From positions 1 to 5,803 of the forward strand of contig CAMEOL010000068.1 in the NCBI GenBank assembly GCA_945929765.1: a stretch of DNA of 5,803 nt, read 5' to 3'. Shown here in pieces: positions 1 to 5,478 of this stretch. Position 1 is the first letter of the stretch, and each line of letters opens with the position of its first letter. Below the pieces are notes generated by a model, which did not search any database, had not been told where the DNA came from, and was given only the letters and a program-made list of their open reading frames with translations. This DNA is from an uncultured Gemella sp. GTDB lineage: Bacteria > Bacillota > Bacilli > Staphylococcales > Gemellaceae. A program made the position numbers and the translations under genes.

Positions 1-156
1 TATTTGAACGGGTATAGGTTTTTTGTGAATAATAGCAATATCATTTCGTAAGTAATATTTATTAGCAAAATTAATATCGCTTTCTAGTTGCATACCACGA
101 TTAGCATAATTAGTTTTTTGAGAAAAATTCAATTTTTTATTTGGATAGTTTATCAT
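1..156 (-). CDS. recU: RecU Holliday junction resolvase, N-terminal part (cut by window edge)
   Basis: RecU is the Firmicutes Holliday-junction-resolving endonuclease, which cuts four-way junctions during recombinational repair and chromosome segregation. The reverse complement reads 52 codons from ATG at 156 to base 1 with no stop. It begins [13 protein letters not shown], then has the [11 protein letters not shown] and KKPIPVQI segments that match the start of Bacillus RecU (NRGM.LE.D.N and HKKPTPVQIV, recalled from memory). The catalytic acidic residues lie further on, outside the window, so activity cannot be judged. A Shine-Dalgarno GGAG (complement of 162-165) sits five bases before the ATG. 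The gene diverges from prfB. In many Firmicutes recU is followed by a class A penicillin-binding protein gene, but that position is off the window. The identification is firm despite the short fragment. Confidence 0.93.
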   Translation of the reverse strand, partial: MINYPNKKLNFSQKTNYANRGMQLESDINFANKYYLRNDIAIIHKKPIPVQI

Positions 157-180
157 CTTAACTCCACATAGTTTTTCTAC

Positions 181-209
181 ATTATACTACATATTTGGTA
201 TAAAATAAA
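181..209 (-). promoter_or_regulatory. Probable recU promoter
   Basis: On the minus strand a perfect TATAAT lies at 186-181, about 25 bases before the recU ATG, giving a predicted leader of roughly 18 bases. The hexamer 17 bases upstream is TTTATT (209-204), a weak -35 match. It overlaps one arm of a 7-3-7 AT-only dyad at 204-220. The -10 is convincing and the -35 is not. Confidence 0.5.
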
Positions 210-281
210 ACTATTTTATTCATTATAAAAACTAATATGTTTGAAGAAAATATTTAAATTAAGAAATTAGTTATAAAAACT

Positions 282-311
282 TTGCTATTAAGTGATATAT
301 TAATGTATAAT
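282..311 (+). promoter_or_regulatory. Probable prfB promoter
   Basis: TTGCTA at 282-287 (four of six against TTGACA) and a perfect TATAAT at 306-311 are separated by 18 bases. The predicted start near 318 would leave a leader of about 30 bases before TTG 348. This is the best sigma-A-type site in the recU-prfB intergenic region on this strand. It implies that prfB is transcribed on its own here. Confidence 0.5.
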
Positions 312-334
312 TAGAAAGAAAATAATAAATTAAT

Positions 335-350
335 GGAGAAGAGCGGTTTG
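335..350 (+). promoter_or_regulatory. Ribosome binding site and TTG start deciding the prfB N terminus
   Basis: GGAGAAGAG begins at 335, with GGAG at 335-338, and is followed nine bases later by TTG 348. The ATG at 333 overlaps this Shine-Dalgarno sequence and has only A/T-rich bases before it. This favours TTG as the real start, adding an M-E-L beginning that matches the RF2 family. Confidence 0.7.
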
Positions 351-1463
351 GAATTATTCGAATTACGAAAAGAATTAGACGAAGTAACAAAAACAATCGA
401 AGATTTTAAATTATCACTTGATCTTGAAAAAAAAGAAGAAAGATTAGCAGAAATTGAAGATGCTATGACAGATGCTGATTTTTGGAATGATAACGAAAAA
501 GCTACTAAATTGGTAGCAGAATCAAAGTTTATAAAAAAAGAGCTTGATGAATTTGCGGAACTAAATGAATTATTAAATAGTAGTATAGAAATTATAGATT
601 ATTTAAAAGATGAAGATGATAATGAATTGTATAACGAGTTGTTGGCACAACATCAGGAATTAATAGCAAAAACGGAACAATTTACAATGAGGTTGTTACT
701 TTCAGAACCTTATGATAATAACATAGCATTATTAGAGATACATGCGGGTGCTGGAGGAAGTGATGCAACAGATTGTGCAGAAATATTGTTTAAGATGTAT
801 GATAGATTTTTTAATAAACGGGGCTTGAAATATAGCTACATTAGTTATCAACCTGGAGATATATGTGGTATAAAATCTGTAACTATTAGAGTAGAGGGGG
901 ATTATGCTTATGGTCTATTGAAAGGAGAAGCAGGAGTTCATAGATTTATAAGAATTTCACCTTTTGATCCGTCGGGGAAAAGACACACATCTTTTTGTTC
1001 TGTAGACGTTATTCCGGAATTTTCTGATGAAGAAATAGATATTAACATAACACCAGATGAAATAAAGATAGACACATATAGAGCACAGGGAGCAGGAGGT
1101 CAACACATAAATACTACTGACTCTGCAGTAAGAATAACACACTTGCCTACAGGTATAGTCGTCCAGTCTCAAGCAGAAAGAAGCCAAATATCTAATAGAG
1201 ATACTGCAATGAAAGAATTAAAATCAAAATTATATAAAATTCAATTAGAAGAACGTGAAAAAGAAATAAGTGATTTACGTGGAGAACAAAAGTCTATCGG
1301 CTGGGGATCACAAATAAAATCTTACGTTTTTACACCATATACAATGGTAAAAGATCATAGAACAAATTATGAAGTTGGTAATGTAGATAAAGTTATGAAT
1401 GGAGATATTATTGATTTTATAGAAAGTTACTTACATTATAATATGAGTAACAAAAATATTTAA
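348..1463 (+). CDS. prfB: Peptide chain release factor 2 (RF2), single continuous frame
   Basis: RF2 recognises UGA and UAA in the ribosomal A site and triggers release of the finished protein. From TTG 348 the product is 371 residues. The helical N-terminal domain covers about 1-110. The stop-codon-reading motif SPF is at 204-206, followed by SGKRHTSF. The catalytic GGQ is at 250-252 in YRAQGAGGQHINTTDSAVRITH order, and the C-terminal GWGSQIKSYVF and KDHRTN segments are intact. SPF rather than PxT separates RF2 from RF1. I chose TTG 348 because GGAG (335-338) lies nine bases before it and the protein then begins MELFELRKEL, like Bacillus RF2 (MELSEIRAEL). The upstream ATG at 333, which would give 376 residues, has no visible ribosome binding site. 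The usual in-frame UGA and +1 frameshift site is absent: codons 23-25 read TCA CTT GAT with no stop. Around residues 136-160 the usually conserved aromatic after D is Cys. Confidence 0.95.
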   Translation: MELFELRKELDEVTKTIEDFKLSLDLEKKEERLAEIEDAMTDADFWNDNEKATKLVAESKFIKKELDEFAELNELLNSSIEIIDYLKDEDDNELYNELLAQHQELIAKTEQFTMRLLLSEPYDNNIALLEIHAGAGGSDATDCAEILFKMYDRFFNKRGLKYSYISYQPGDICGIKSVTIRVEGDYAYGLLKGEAGVHRFIRISPFDPSGKRHTSFCSVDVIPEFSDEEIDINITPDEIKIDTYRAQGAGGQHINTTDSAVRITHLPTGIVVQSQAERSQISNRDTAMKELKSKLYKIQLEEREKEISDLRGEQKSIGWGSQIKSYVFTPYTMVKDHRTNYEVGNVDKVMNGDIIDFIESYLHYNMSNKNI

Positions 1464-1638
1464 TAACCGTCTGTAATTATCTTTAATAAAAAGTTAATAT
1501 AATTATAAAAAATATAAGAATGTTAAGTAAGAAAACAGTGTAAAAGATATTAGTATTTTAATTAGCTATAGAGTTACTAGGGGTAATGTTATATTGAAGG
1601 TTAAATTATTTTAAGTATTTTTTATTGCAAAGTGATTT

Positions 1639-1692
1639 GAGTGATCTAAAAAGTCTATTTTCTAGAAATATGATTTTTTTAGTCACTCTTTT
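1639..1692 (+). terminator. Bulged hairpin with short U run, possible prfB terminator
   Basis: GAGTGATCTAAAAA (1639-1652) pairs with TTTTTAGTCACTC (1676-1688) over 13 base pairs with one bulged T at 1645. TTTT follows at 1689-1692. The loop contains a smaller near-palindrome around TTCTAGAA. The stem is mostly A/T and lies about 175 bases after the prfB stop, so it would be an unusually distant terminator. A structured RNA end or a chance structure are alternatives. Confidence 0.35.
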
Positions 1693-1821
1693 AAATTATA
1701 GAACAATTATATTGTTGATGAATAATTATATACTTAAGACTAGTTGGGTATATATTATTAAGGTTAAAACGATTAAAACTTTGATAACAATTGTAAATGC
1801 TTAGAATTGTAAAAAATCATT

Positions 1822-1850
1822 TTGAAATTTTTTGAAAATTATGGTATTAT
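1822..1850 (+). promoter_or_regulatory. Extended -10 promoter for the M3 peptidase gene
   Basis: TTGAAA at 1822-1827 and TATTAT at 1845-1850 are separated by exactly 17 bases, and TG at 1842-1843 gives an extended -10 (TGgTATTAT). The predicted start near 1857 leaves a leader of about 29 bases containing the strong AGGGAGG at 1871-1877, eight bases before the ATG. This is the best promoter in the window and suggests the peptidase is transcribed as its own unit. Confidence 0.65.
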
Positions 1851-1885
1851 AAATTAAGTTACTTTAATATAGGGAGGATACTAAA

Positions 1886-3580
1886 ATGAAATTTGAACAA
1901 TATCATTATGAAAGACCGGACAAAGAACAAGTATTGTCTACATTAAAAGAATTTAACGAACAACTTATTTCAGCAGAAAGCTTTGAAATTTTCCGAGAAA
2001 CTTTCGAAAAATATAATAAATATAGAAATTGGTACTCAACTTTATCTGTTTTAGTAGAAATAAGAAATAGTGTAGATACAACGGATGAATTTTATGATAA
2101 AGAAAATGATTTTTGGAATGAATTTATGCCGTTAGTAACAGCAGAAACTTCGAAAATATCAAAAACTATTTATAACTCAAAATACAAAGAAAAATTACAG
2201 CAACTGTTAGGAAAGCACTATTTTGATTTATTAGAAGCAGAGTTAAAGACATTTAATGACGAAATTATAGAAGATTTAATAGAAGAAAACAAATTAGTTT
2301 CTGAATATACTAAACTTACTTCTAGTGCACAAATCTTCTTTGATGGAGAAGAGCGCAATCTTAGTGGAATGGCTAAATATACTCAACACGAAGATAGAGA
2401 AGTTAGAACAAAAGCAGCAAATTTAGTAGCCAATTTTTTTAATGATAATTTAGAAAAATATGACGATAGATACGATAGAATGATAAAAGTACGTCACAAA
2501 ATAGCAAATAAATTAGGATTTAAAAACTTTGTAGATTTGGCGTATTTAAGATTAATGAGAACAGAATATAGTTCAAAAGAAGTTGCAGGTTATAGAGAAC
2601 AAATATTTAAAGAAATAGTACCGTTAGTAGAAGAACTAAAAAAATCACAAGCTAAAAGATTAGGGCTTGATTCATTAAAATTCCAAGATGAAGGAGTTAT
2701 GTTTAAAACAGGAAATCCTACACCAAAAGGGGGGAGAGATTTCTTAGTTCAAAATGCAACTACAATGTATCGTGAATTATCTGATGAAACAGGAGAATTC
2801 TTTGACTTTATGTTAGAGAAAAACCTATTAGATTTAGATACGAAGAAAGGGAAAGCAGGAGGAGGCTATTGTACATACATAGCTGATTATCGTTCGCCTT
2901 TTATCTTTGCTAACTTTAATGGTACACCACACGATGTTGAAGTGTTGACTCATGAAGCGGGGCATGCTTTCCAGGTATTTAGAAGTAGAGATGTACAAGT
3001 TCCAGAATATATCTGGCCTACATACGAAGCGTGTGAAATTCATTCTATGAGTATGGAATTTCTTACATGGCCGTGGATGGATTTATTCTTCGAAGAAGAT
3101 ACAGAGAAGTTTAAATACTACCATATAGCAGGTTCGTTGAAATTCTTGCCGTATGGAGTAACAGTTGATGAATTCCAACACATAGTTTACGAAAATCCTG
3201 AGTTAACACCTGCAGAACGTAGAGCAAAATGGAGAGAAACGGAAAGAAAATATTTACCATCACGAAATTATGAAGAAGTACCGTTATTAGAAAATGGAAT
3301 GTTCTTCTACCGTCAAGGACATTTATTCTCATCACCATTTTATTACATAGATTATACATTAGCTCAAGTGTGTGCCTTCCAGTTTTGGAAAAAAGCCAAT
3401 GAAGATACGAAGAAAGCTTGGGCAGAATATTTACATTTGTGTAATCTAGGTGGTACTAAGCCATTCTTACAATTAGTAAAAGAGGCTAATTTAGAAAATC
3501 CATTTACATTAGGAACTATAGCGAATGTAGTGCCAGCATTAAAAGAATATCTAGAGTCGGTAGACGCTAGTAAGTTCTAA
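1886..3580 (+). CDS. M3 family zinc oligoendopeptidase
   Basis: This is a cytosolic metallopeptidase of family M3 that cuts short peptides, typically in peptide turnover after import or proteolysis. The 564 residues carry the zinc site HEAGH at 356-360 (H356, H360 ligands, E357 general base). A third ligand is probably E384 in ACEIHSMS, 27 residues after E357, as expected for the family. The substrate-side segment H479...SSPFYYIDY (Y486, Y487, Y490) corresponds to the conserved His/Tyr cluster of M3 enzymes. The helical N-terminal half (about 1-200) is rich in charged residues, and there is no signal peptide or membrane segment. The length and the IWPTYEACEIHSMSMEF and YCTYIADYRSPFIFANF segments resemble the M3 branch named 'M3_not_pepF' rather than true PepF of about 600 residues, so I give no symbol. 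The start is supported by AGGGAGG at 1871-1877. It appears monocistronic, with its own promoter and following hairpins. The exact substrates are unknown. Confidence 0.93.
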   Translation: MKFEQYHYERPDKEQVLSTLKEFNEQLISAESFEIFRETFEKYNKYRNWYSTLSVLVEIRNSVDTTDEFYDKENDFWNEFMPLVTAETSKISKTIYNSKYKEKLQQLLGKHYFDLLEAELKTFNDEIIEDLIEENKLVSEYTKLTSSAQIFFDGEERNLSGMAKYTQHEDREVRTKAANLVANFFNDNLEKYDDRYDRMIKVRHKIANKLGFKNFVDLAYLRLMRTEYSSKEVAGYREQIFKEIVPLVEELKKSQAKRLGLDSLKFQDEGVMFKTGNPTPKGGRDFLVQNATTMYRELSDETGEFFDFMLEKNLLDLDTKKGKAGGGYCTYIADYRSPFIFANFNGTPHDVEVLTHEAGHAFQVFRSRDVQVPEYIWPTYEACEIHSMSMEFLTWPWMDLFFEEDTEKFKYYHIAGSLKFLPYGVTVDEFQHIVYENPELTPAERRAKWRETERKYLPSRNYEEVPLLENGMFFYRQGHLFSSPFYYIDYTLAQVCAFQFWKKANEDTKKAWAEYLHLCNLGGTKPFLQLVKEANLENPFTLGTIANVVPALKEYLESVDASKF

Positions 3581-3697
3581 GTATATTTTAGTATAAATAT
3601 TAAAAAAATACAGCAGTAGTTTTTTCTACAAATATATATTCAAGTTTTAAAATTTAATTTTTGCTCTCTGTTGATTGTGGATGATGAAAAAATTCAT

Positions 3698-3720
3698 TCT
3701 CCATATCGATGGAGAGTTTT
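3698..3720 (+). terminator. Terminator-like hairpin after the M3 peptidase gene
   Basis: TCTCCAT (3698-3704) pairs perfectly with ATGGAGA (3709-3715) around an ATCG loop. G and TTTT (3717-3720) follow, and an A-run (GAAAAAA, from 3686) precedes. The form suits an intrinsic terminator for the peptidase mRNA, although it lies about 120 bases after the stop and the U run is short. It is followed only five bases later by the larger palindrome, so the two could act in tandem. Confidence 0.45.
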
Positions 3721-3725
3721 CGATT

Positions 3726-3775
3726 GTACAATAAATAAGGTAGGTGATTTTTATCACCCACCTTATTTATTGTAC
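3726..3775. repeat. Long palindrome, 23-base arms and TTTT loop; possible bidirectional terminator
   Basis: The left arm 3726-3748 and right arm 3753-3775 are complementary at 22 of 23 positions around a 4-base loop. The only exception is A3742 opposite C3759. In a minus-strand transcript that pair becomes U and G, so the stem is fully paired with one G-U wobble. The core (AAGGTAGGTGAT / ATCACCCACCTT) is flanked by AATAAATAA and TTATTTATT, the A-tract and U-tract layout of a bidirectional intrinsic terminator. The U tract is interrupted and no minus-strand gene is seen upstream in that sense, so a dispersed palindromic unit is an alternative. The inverted repeat itself is certain; its role is not. 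Confidence 0.7.
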
Positions 3776-3885
3776 GAGCTTTATGTTGTAGTGTGTACAC
3801 CTCTGTTCGTTATAATTTAAAAAAATAATCAGTAAATTTAATAATATTACTATATTAAAAATGTTTAAATTGGTATTCATTATGA

Positions 3886-3963
3886 GTACATTCTTTTCTG
3901 TACTGATTTTACTTTTATGATCATCTCTAAAAAGCAGAAAAATATATACAGTAGAAAATGTAC
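3886..3963. repeat. Long imperfect inverted repeat upstream of psd
   Basis: Three 5-bp blocks pair in order: GTACA (3886-3890) with TGTAC (3959-3963), TTTTC (3894-3898) with GAAAA (3954-3958), and TACTG (3901-3905) with CAGTA (3949-3953). Bulges of three and two bases separate them on the left side. The centre holds the palindrome ATGATCAT (3917-3924). It may be a structured RNA, a decayed palindromic element or chance pairing in A/T-rich DNA. It ends just before the candidate psd promoter. Confidence 0.4.
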
Positions 3964-3965
3964 AT

Positions 3966-3974
3966 TGTTATAAT
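3966..3974 (+). promoter_or_regulatory. Candidate extended -10 promoter for psd-yqeG-yqeH
   Basis: TGTTATAAT at 3966-3974 is a perfect extended -10. The bases 17 upstream do not resemble a -35. Transcription from here would start near 3981 and give psd a leader of about 144 bases. A closer alternative is TATAGT at 4082-4087, also without a good -35. Neither is compelling, but some promoter between the hairpins and 4125 is expected for the downstream cluster. Confidence 0.35.
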
Positions 3975-4124
3975 AAAAAATATTTTCCCAAATAAAGATG
4001 AATTAAAGAGAATAATAAGCATACTTATCCGAAATATTTTGCACCTTCCAAGGGTAGATAAATTTGAATAATTACTTCATTTATAGTAAAATTAAGAGTG
4101 ATGTATACAGAAAGAGGTTAAATT

Positions 4125-4904
4125 ATGATAAGAAAAAGATTATTCCAACTATGTGTAGAATTAACTAATGGGAACTTGACGTCTAAAGCTTTACAAAAAA
4201 TTACTAAATCTAACGCAAGTAGATTATTAATACAACCATTTATTTCGACTTATAACATAAATACATATGAAGTGTTAAAAGATATTTCAGAATTTAAAAA
4301 TTTAAACGAATTTTTCATAAGGAAAGTACATCCTTCATTACGTCCTATAGCAGAAGGAGAAAATGTTATAGTTAGTCCTACTGATGGAGTTATTTCAGAA
4401 TTAGGAACCATAGAAGATGATGCTACTTTTGTTGTTAAAGGTCAAGAGTATAGAGTGAAAACTTTAATAGGAGATAAAGATAGAGCAAAAGAATTAATAG
4501 GTGGAACGTATATGGTAATATATTTAAGTCCAAAGAACTATCATCGTATACATTTCCCACTAGATTCTAAGATTTTAGATTCGTATACTATAGGAAAATA
4601 CTCTTATCCAGTAAATAAAGCAGGATTAGAATTAGGAGATAACGTTCTAAGTTATAATTATCGACGAATATTCACGTTAGAAAATACTAAACTAAAATAC
4701 AATCTGATCCCAGTAGGTGCCCAAAACGTAAACTCAATAGTTTCTACTTATGAAAGTTTAGACGTAAAAAAAGGTGATGAGTTGGGATACTTTGAATTCG
4801 GATCAACAGTAGTATTATTATTCGAAAAAGATACTATAGAGACTACTATATCAGTCCCACAAGAAATAAAAATGGGACAAAAAATTGCAGAAATAAAAGG
4901 ATAA
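4125..4904 (+). CDS. psd: Phosphatidylserine decarboxylase proenzyme
   Basis: Psd decarboxylates phosphatidylserine to phosphatidylethanolamine at the cytoplasmic membrane. The 259-residue proenzyme resembles the Bacillus type: LNEFFIRKVHPSLRPI (60-75), SPTDGVIS with D87, YLSPKNYHRIHFP with H140 and H143, SYPVN, and VGAQNVNSIV. The self-cleavage motif FGST is at 225-228. By family knowledge D87, H143 and S227 form the Asp-His-Ser triad. Cleavage before S227 would give a beta chain of about 226 residues and an alpha chain of about 33 residues carrying the pyruvoyl group made from S227. All key residues are present, so it should be active. The start ATG 4125 follows AAAGAGG (4111-4117) by seven bases. 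It precedes yqeG by four bases. The phosphatidylserine synthase gene (pssA), its usual neighbour in Bacillus, is not in this window, so the source of substrate cannot be seen here. Confidence 0.95.
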   Translation: MIRKRLFQLCVELTNGNLTSKALQKITKSNASRLLIQPFISTYNINTYEVLKDISEFKNLNEFFIRKVHPSLRPIAEGENVIVSPTDGVISELGTIEDDATFVVKGQEYRVKTLIGDKDRAKELIGGTYMVIYLSPKNYHRIHFPLDSKILDSYTIGKYSYPVNKAGLELGDNVLSYNYRRIFTLENTKLKYNLIPVGAQNVNSIVSTYESLDVKKGDELGYFEFGSTVVLLFEKDTIETTISVPQEIKMGQKIAEIKG

Positions 4905-4908
4905 ATAA

Positions 4909-5457
4909 ATGGTTCTAAAAAAATATTTTTCACCAGATGACTATGTAGAAGAATTTGAATTTATTGATATTGAGTATATGAATATGCACAATAAAAAAGT
5001 GATAATATCAGATTTAGACAAGACATTGATATCATGGGATAGCAAAAAAGACACAAAACAATTAACAAAATGGCTAAACAAAATGCGTAAAGCAGGTTTT
5101 GATATAATAGTAGTTTCGAATAACACCGAAGAACGAGTTAGAGAATTTTGTAGTAATTTAAATTTAGAATATGTTGCGGAAGCTAAAAAGCCGTTAACAA
5201 CAGGATTTAAAAAAGCATTGAAAAAACTAAATAGGAAACCAGAAGAAGCTATAATATTAGGTGATCAAGTATTAACAGATATATTAGGAGCAAAAAATCT
5301 GGGTGGAGCAAGAAGTGTTTTAGTGAAACCTATATCAAAAACAGACGCTTTTAAAACTAGAATTAATAGGTTTTTTGAAGGTAAAATTATAGCTGCATTG
5401 AAAGAAAAGAAACAATTTCCAAAAATGAAATTAAGAAAAAAAATTAATATAAACTAA
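4909..5457 (+). CDS. yqeG: YqeG family HAD IIIA-type phosphatase
   Basis: This is a small cytosolic or membrane-associated HAD phosphatase of the YqeG family, 182 residues. The HAD motifs are in order: DLDKTL (35-40; nucleophile D35, acid/base D37, T39), VSNN (69-72; S70), K94 in AKKP, and GDQVLTD (118-124; D119, D124). The family more often has DLDNTL; here residue 38 is Lys, while the DxDxT core is kept. The C-terminal tail (about 164-182) is very basic, which could favour contact with acidic lipid or RNA; that is inference. The family is related to the mitochondrial and plant phosphatidylglycerophosphate phosphatases (Gep4/PGPP1 group), but its bacterial substrate is not shown by this sequence. 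The ribosome binding site AAAAGGA (4895-4901) lies inside the end of psd, so translation is probably coupled. yqeH follows after 18 bases, the usual Firmicutes order. Confidence 0.92.
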   Translation: MVLKKYFSPDDYVEEFEFIDIEYMNMHNKKVIISDLDKTLISWDSKKDTKQLTKWLNKMRKAGFDIIVVSNNTEERVREFCSNLNLEYVAEAKKPLTTGFKKALKKLNRKPEEAIILGDQVLTDILGAKNLGGARSVLVKPISKTDAFKTRINRFFEGKIIAALKEKKQFPKMKLRKKININ

Positions 5458-5462
5458 GTGAC

Positions 5463-5478
5463 GGGAGGAGAAAATTTG
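5463..5478 (+). promoter_or_regulatory. Strong ribosome binding site and TTG start of yqeH
   Basis: GGGAGGAG at 5463-5470 lies five bases before TTG 5476. No in-frame ATG is present near the start, and the protein read from TTG (MIEKISCIGCG) matches the beginning of YqeH. The strong site probably compensates for the TTG codon. Confidence 0.85.

Larger units (their letters stand above)
1464..1885. other. Non-coding gap between prfB and the M3 peptidase gene
   Basis: No convincing open frame occurs on either strand in these 422 very AT-rich bases. There is no clear GC-rich terminator directly after the prfB stop. The gap holds a bulged hairpin at 1639-1688, a short AT dyad AACAAT-TAT-ATTGTT at 1702-1716, an imperfect cre-like string at 1791-1805, and a good promoter and ribosome binding site leading into the peptidase gene. 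The length leaves room for a small RNA or a long 3' untranslated region, but nothing in the sequence identifies one. Confidence 0.7.
3581..4124. other. Non-coding gap with several inverted repeats between the peptidase gene and psd
   Basis: No supportable gene occurs in these 544 AT-rich bases. From left to right it contains a terminator-like hairpin (3698-3720), a 23-bp-arm palindrome (3726-3775), an isolated TATAAT at 3811-3816 without a convincing -35, a long imperfect hairpin (3886-3963), an extended -10 TGTTATAAT at 3966-3974, a small ACCTT-CCA-AGGGT hairpin near 4043-4055, and the psd ribosome binding site. I recognise no known riboswitch or T-box in it. Confidence 0.7.

Noticed and set aside
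414..425. Frameshift caused by sequencing error in prfB
   Set aside because: The reading frame is continuous, the following residues DLEKKE match RF2, and the stimulator is also absent, so a real frameshift-free gene is the simpler reading, though raw reads were not available.
957..1187. Minus-strand open frame inside prfB
   Set aside because: It lies entirely antisense to a well-conserved part of RF2, has a Cys/Tyr/Arg-rich product without family resemblance, and is explained by low stop frequency opposite the coding frame.
2834..3359. Two minus-strand open frames inside the M3 peptidase gene
   Set aside because: Both are antisense to the catalytic region of a strongly supported gene and show no recognisable motif.
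3681..3734. 17-codon plus-strand open frame starting ATGATG and ending inside the long palindrome
   Set aside because: It has no Shine-Dalgarno sequence, its codons run through both hairpins, and its length is what chance would give.
4036..4062. Possible T-box or riboswitch before psd (string around AAGGGTAGAT)
   Set aside because: The T-box core AGGGTGGNACC is not matched, there is no specifier-loop architecture or following terminator, and no known aptamer core is recognised.
4025..4117. 30-codon minus-strand frame ending ...IYLPLEGAKYFG, which looked protein-like
   Set aside because: It has no ATG or GTG start or ribosome binding site, begins right after a stop, and matches no family I recognise. 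It could be a gene remnant but nothing supports that.
4748..5126. Minus-strand open frames opposite the psd end and the yqeG start
   Set aside because: They overlap conserved coding sequence (FGST of Psd, HAD motif I of YqeG) and look like shadows.
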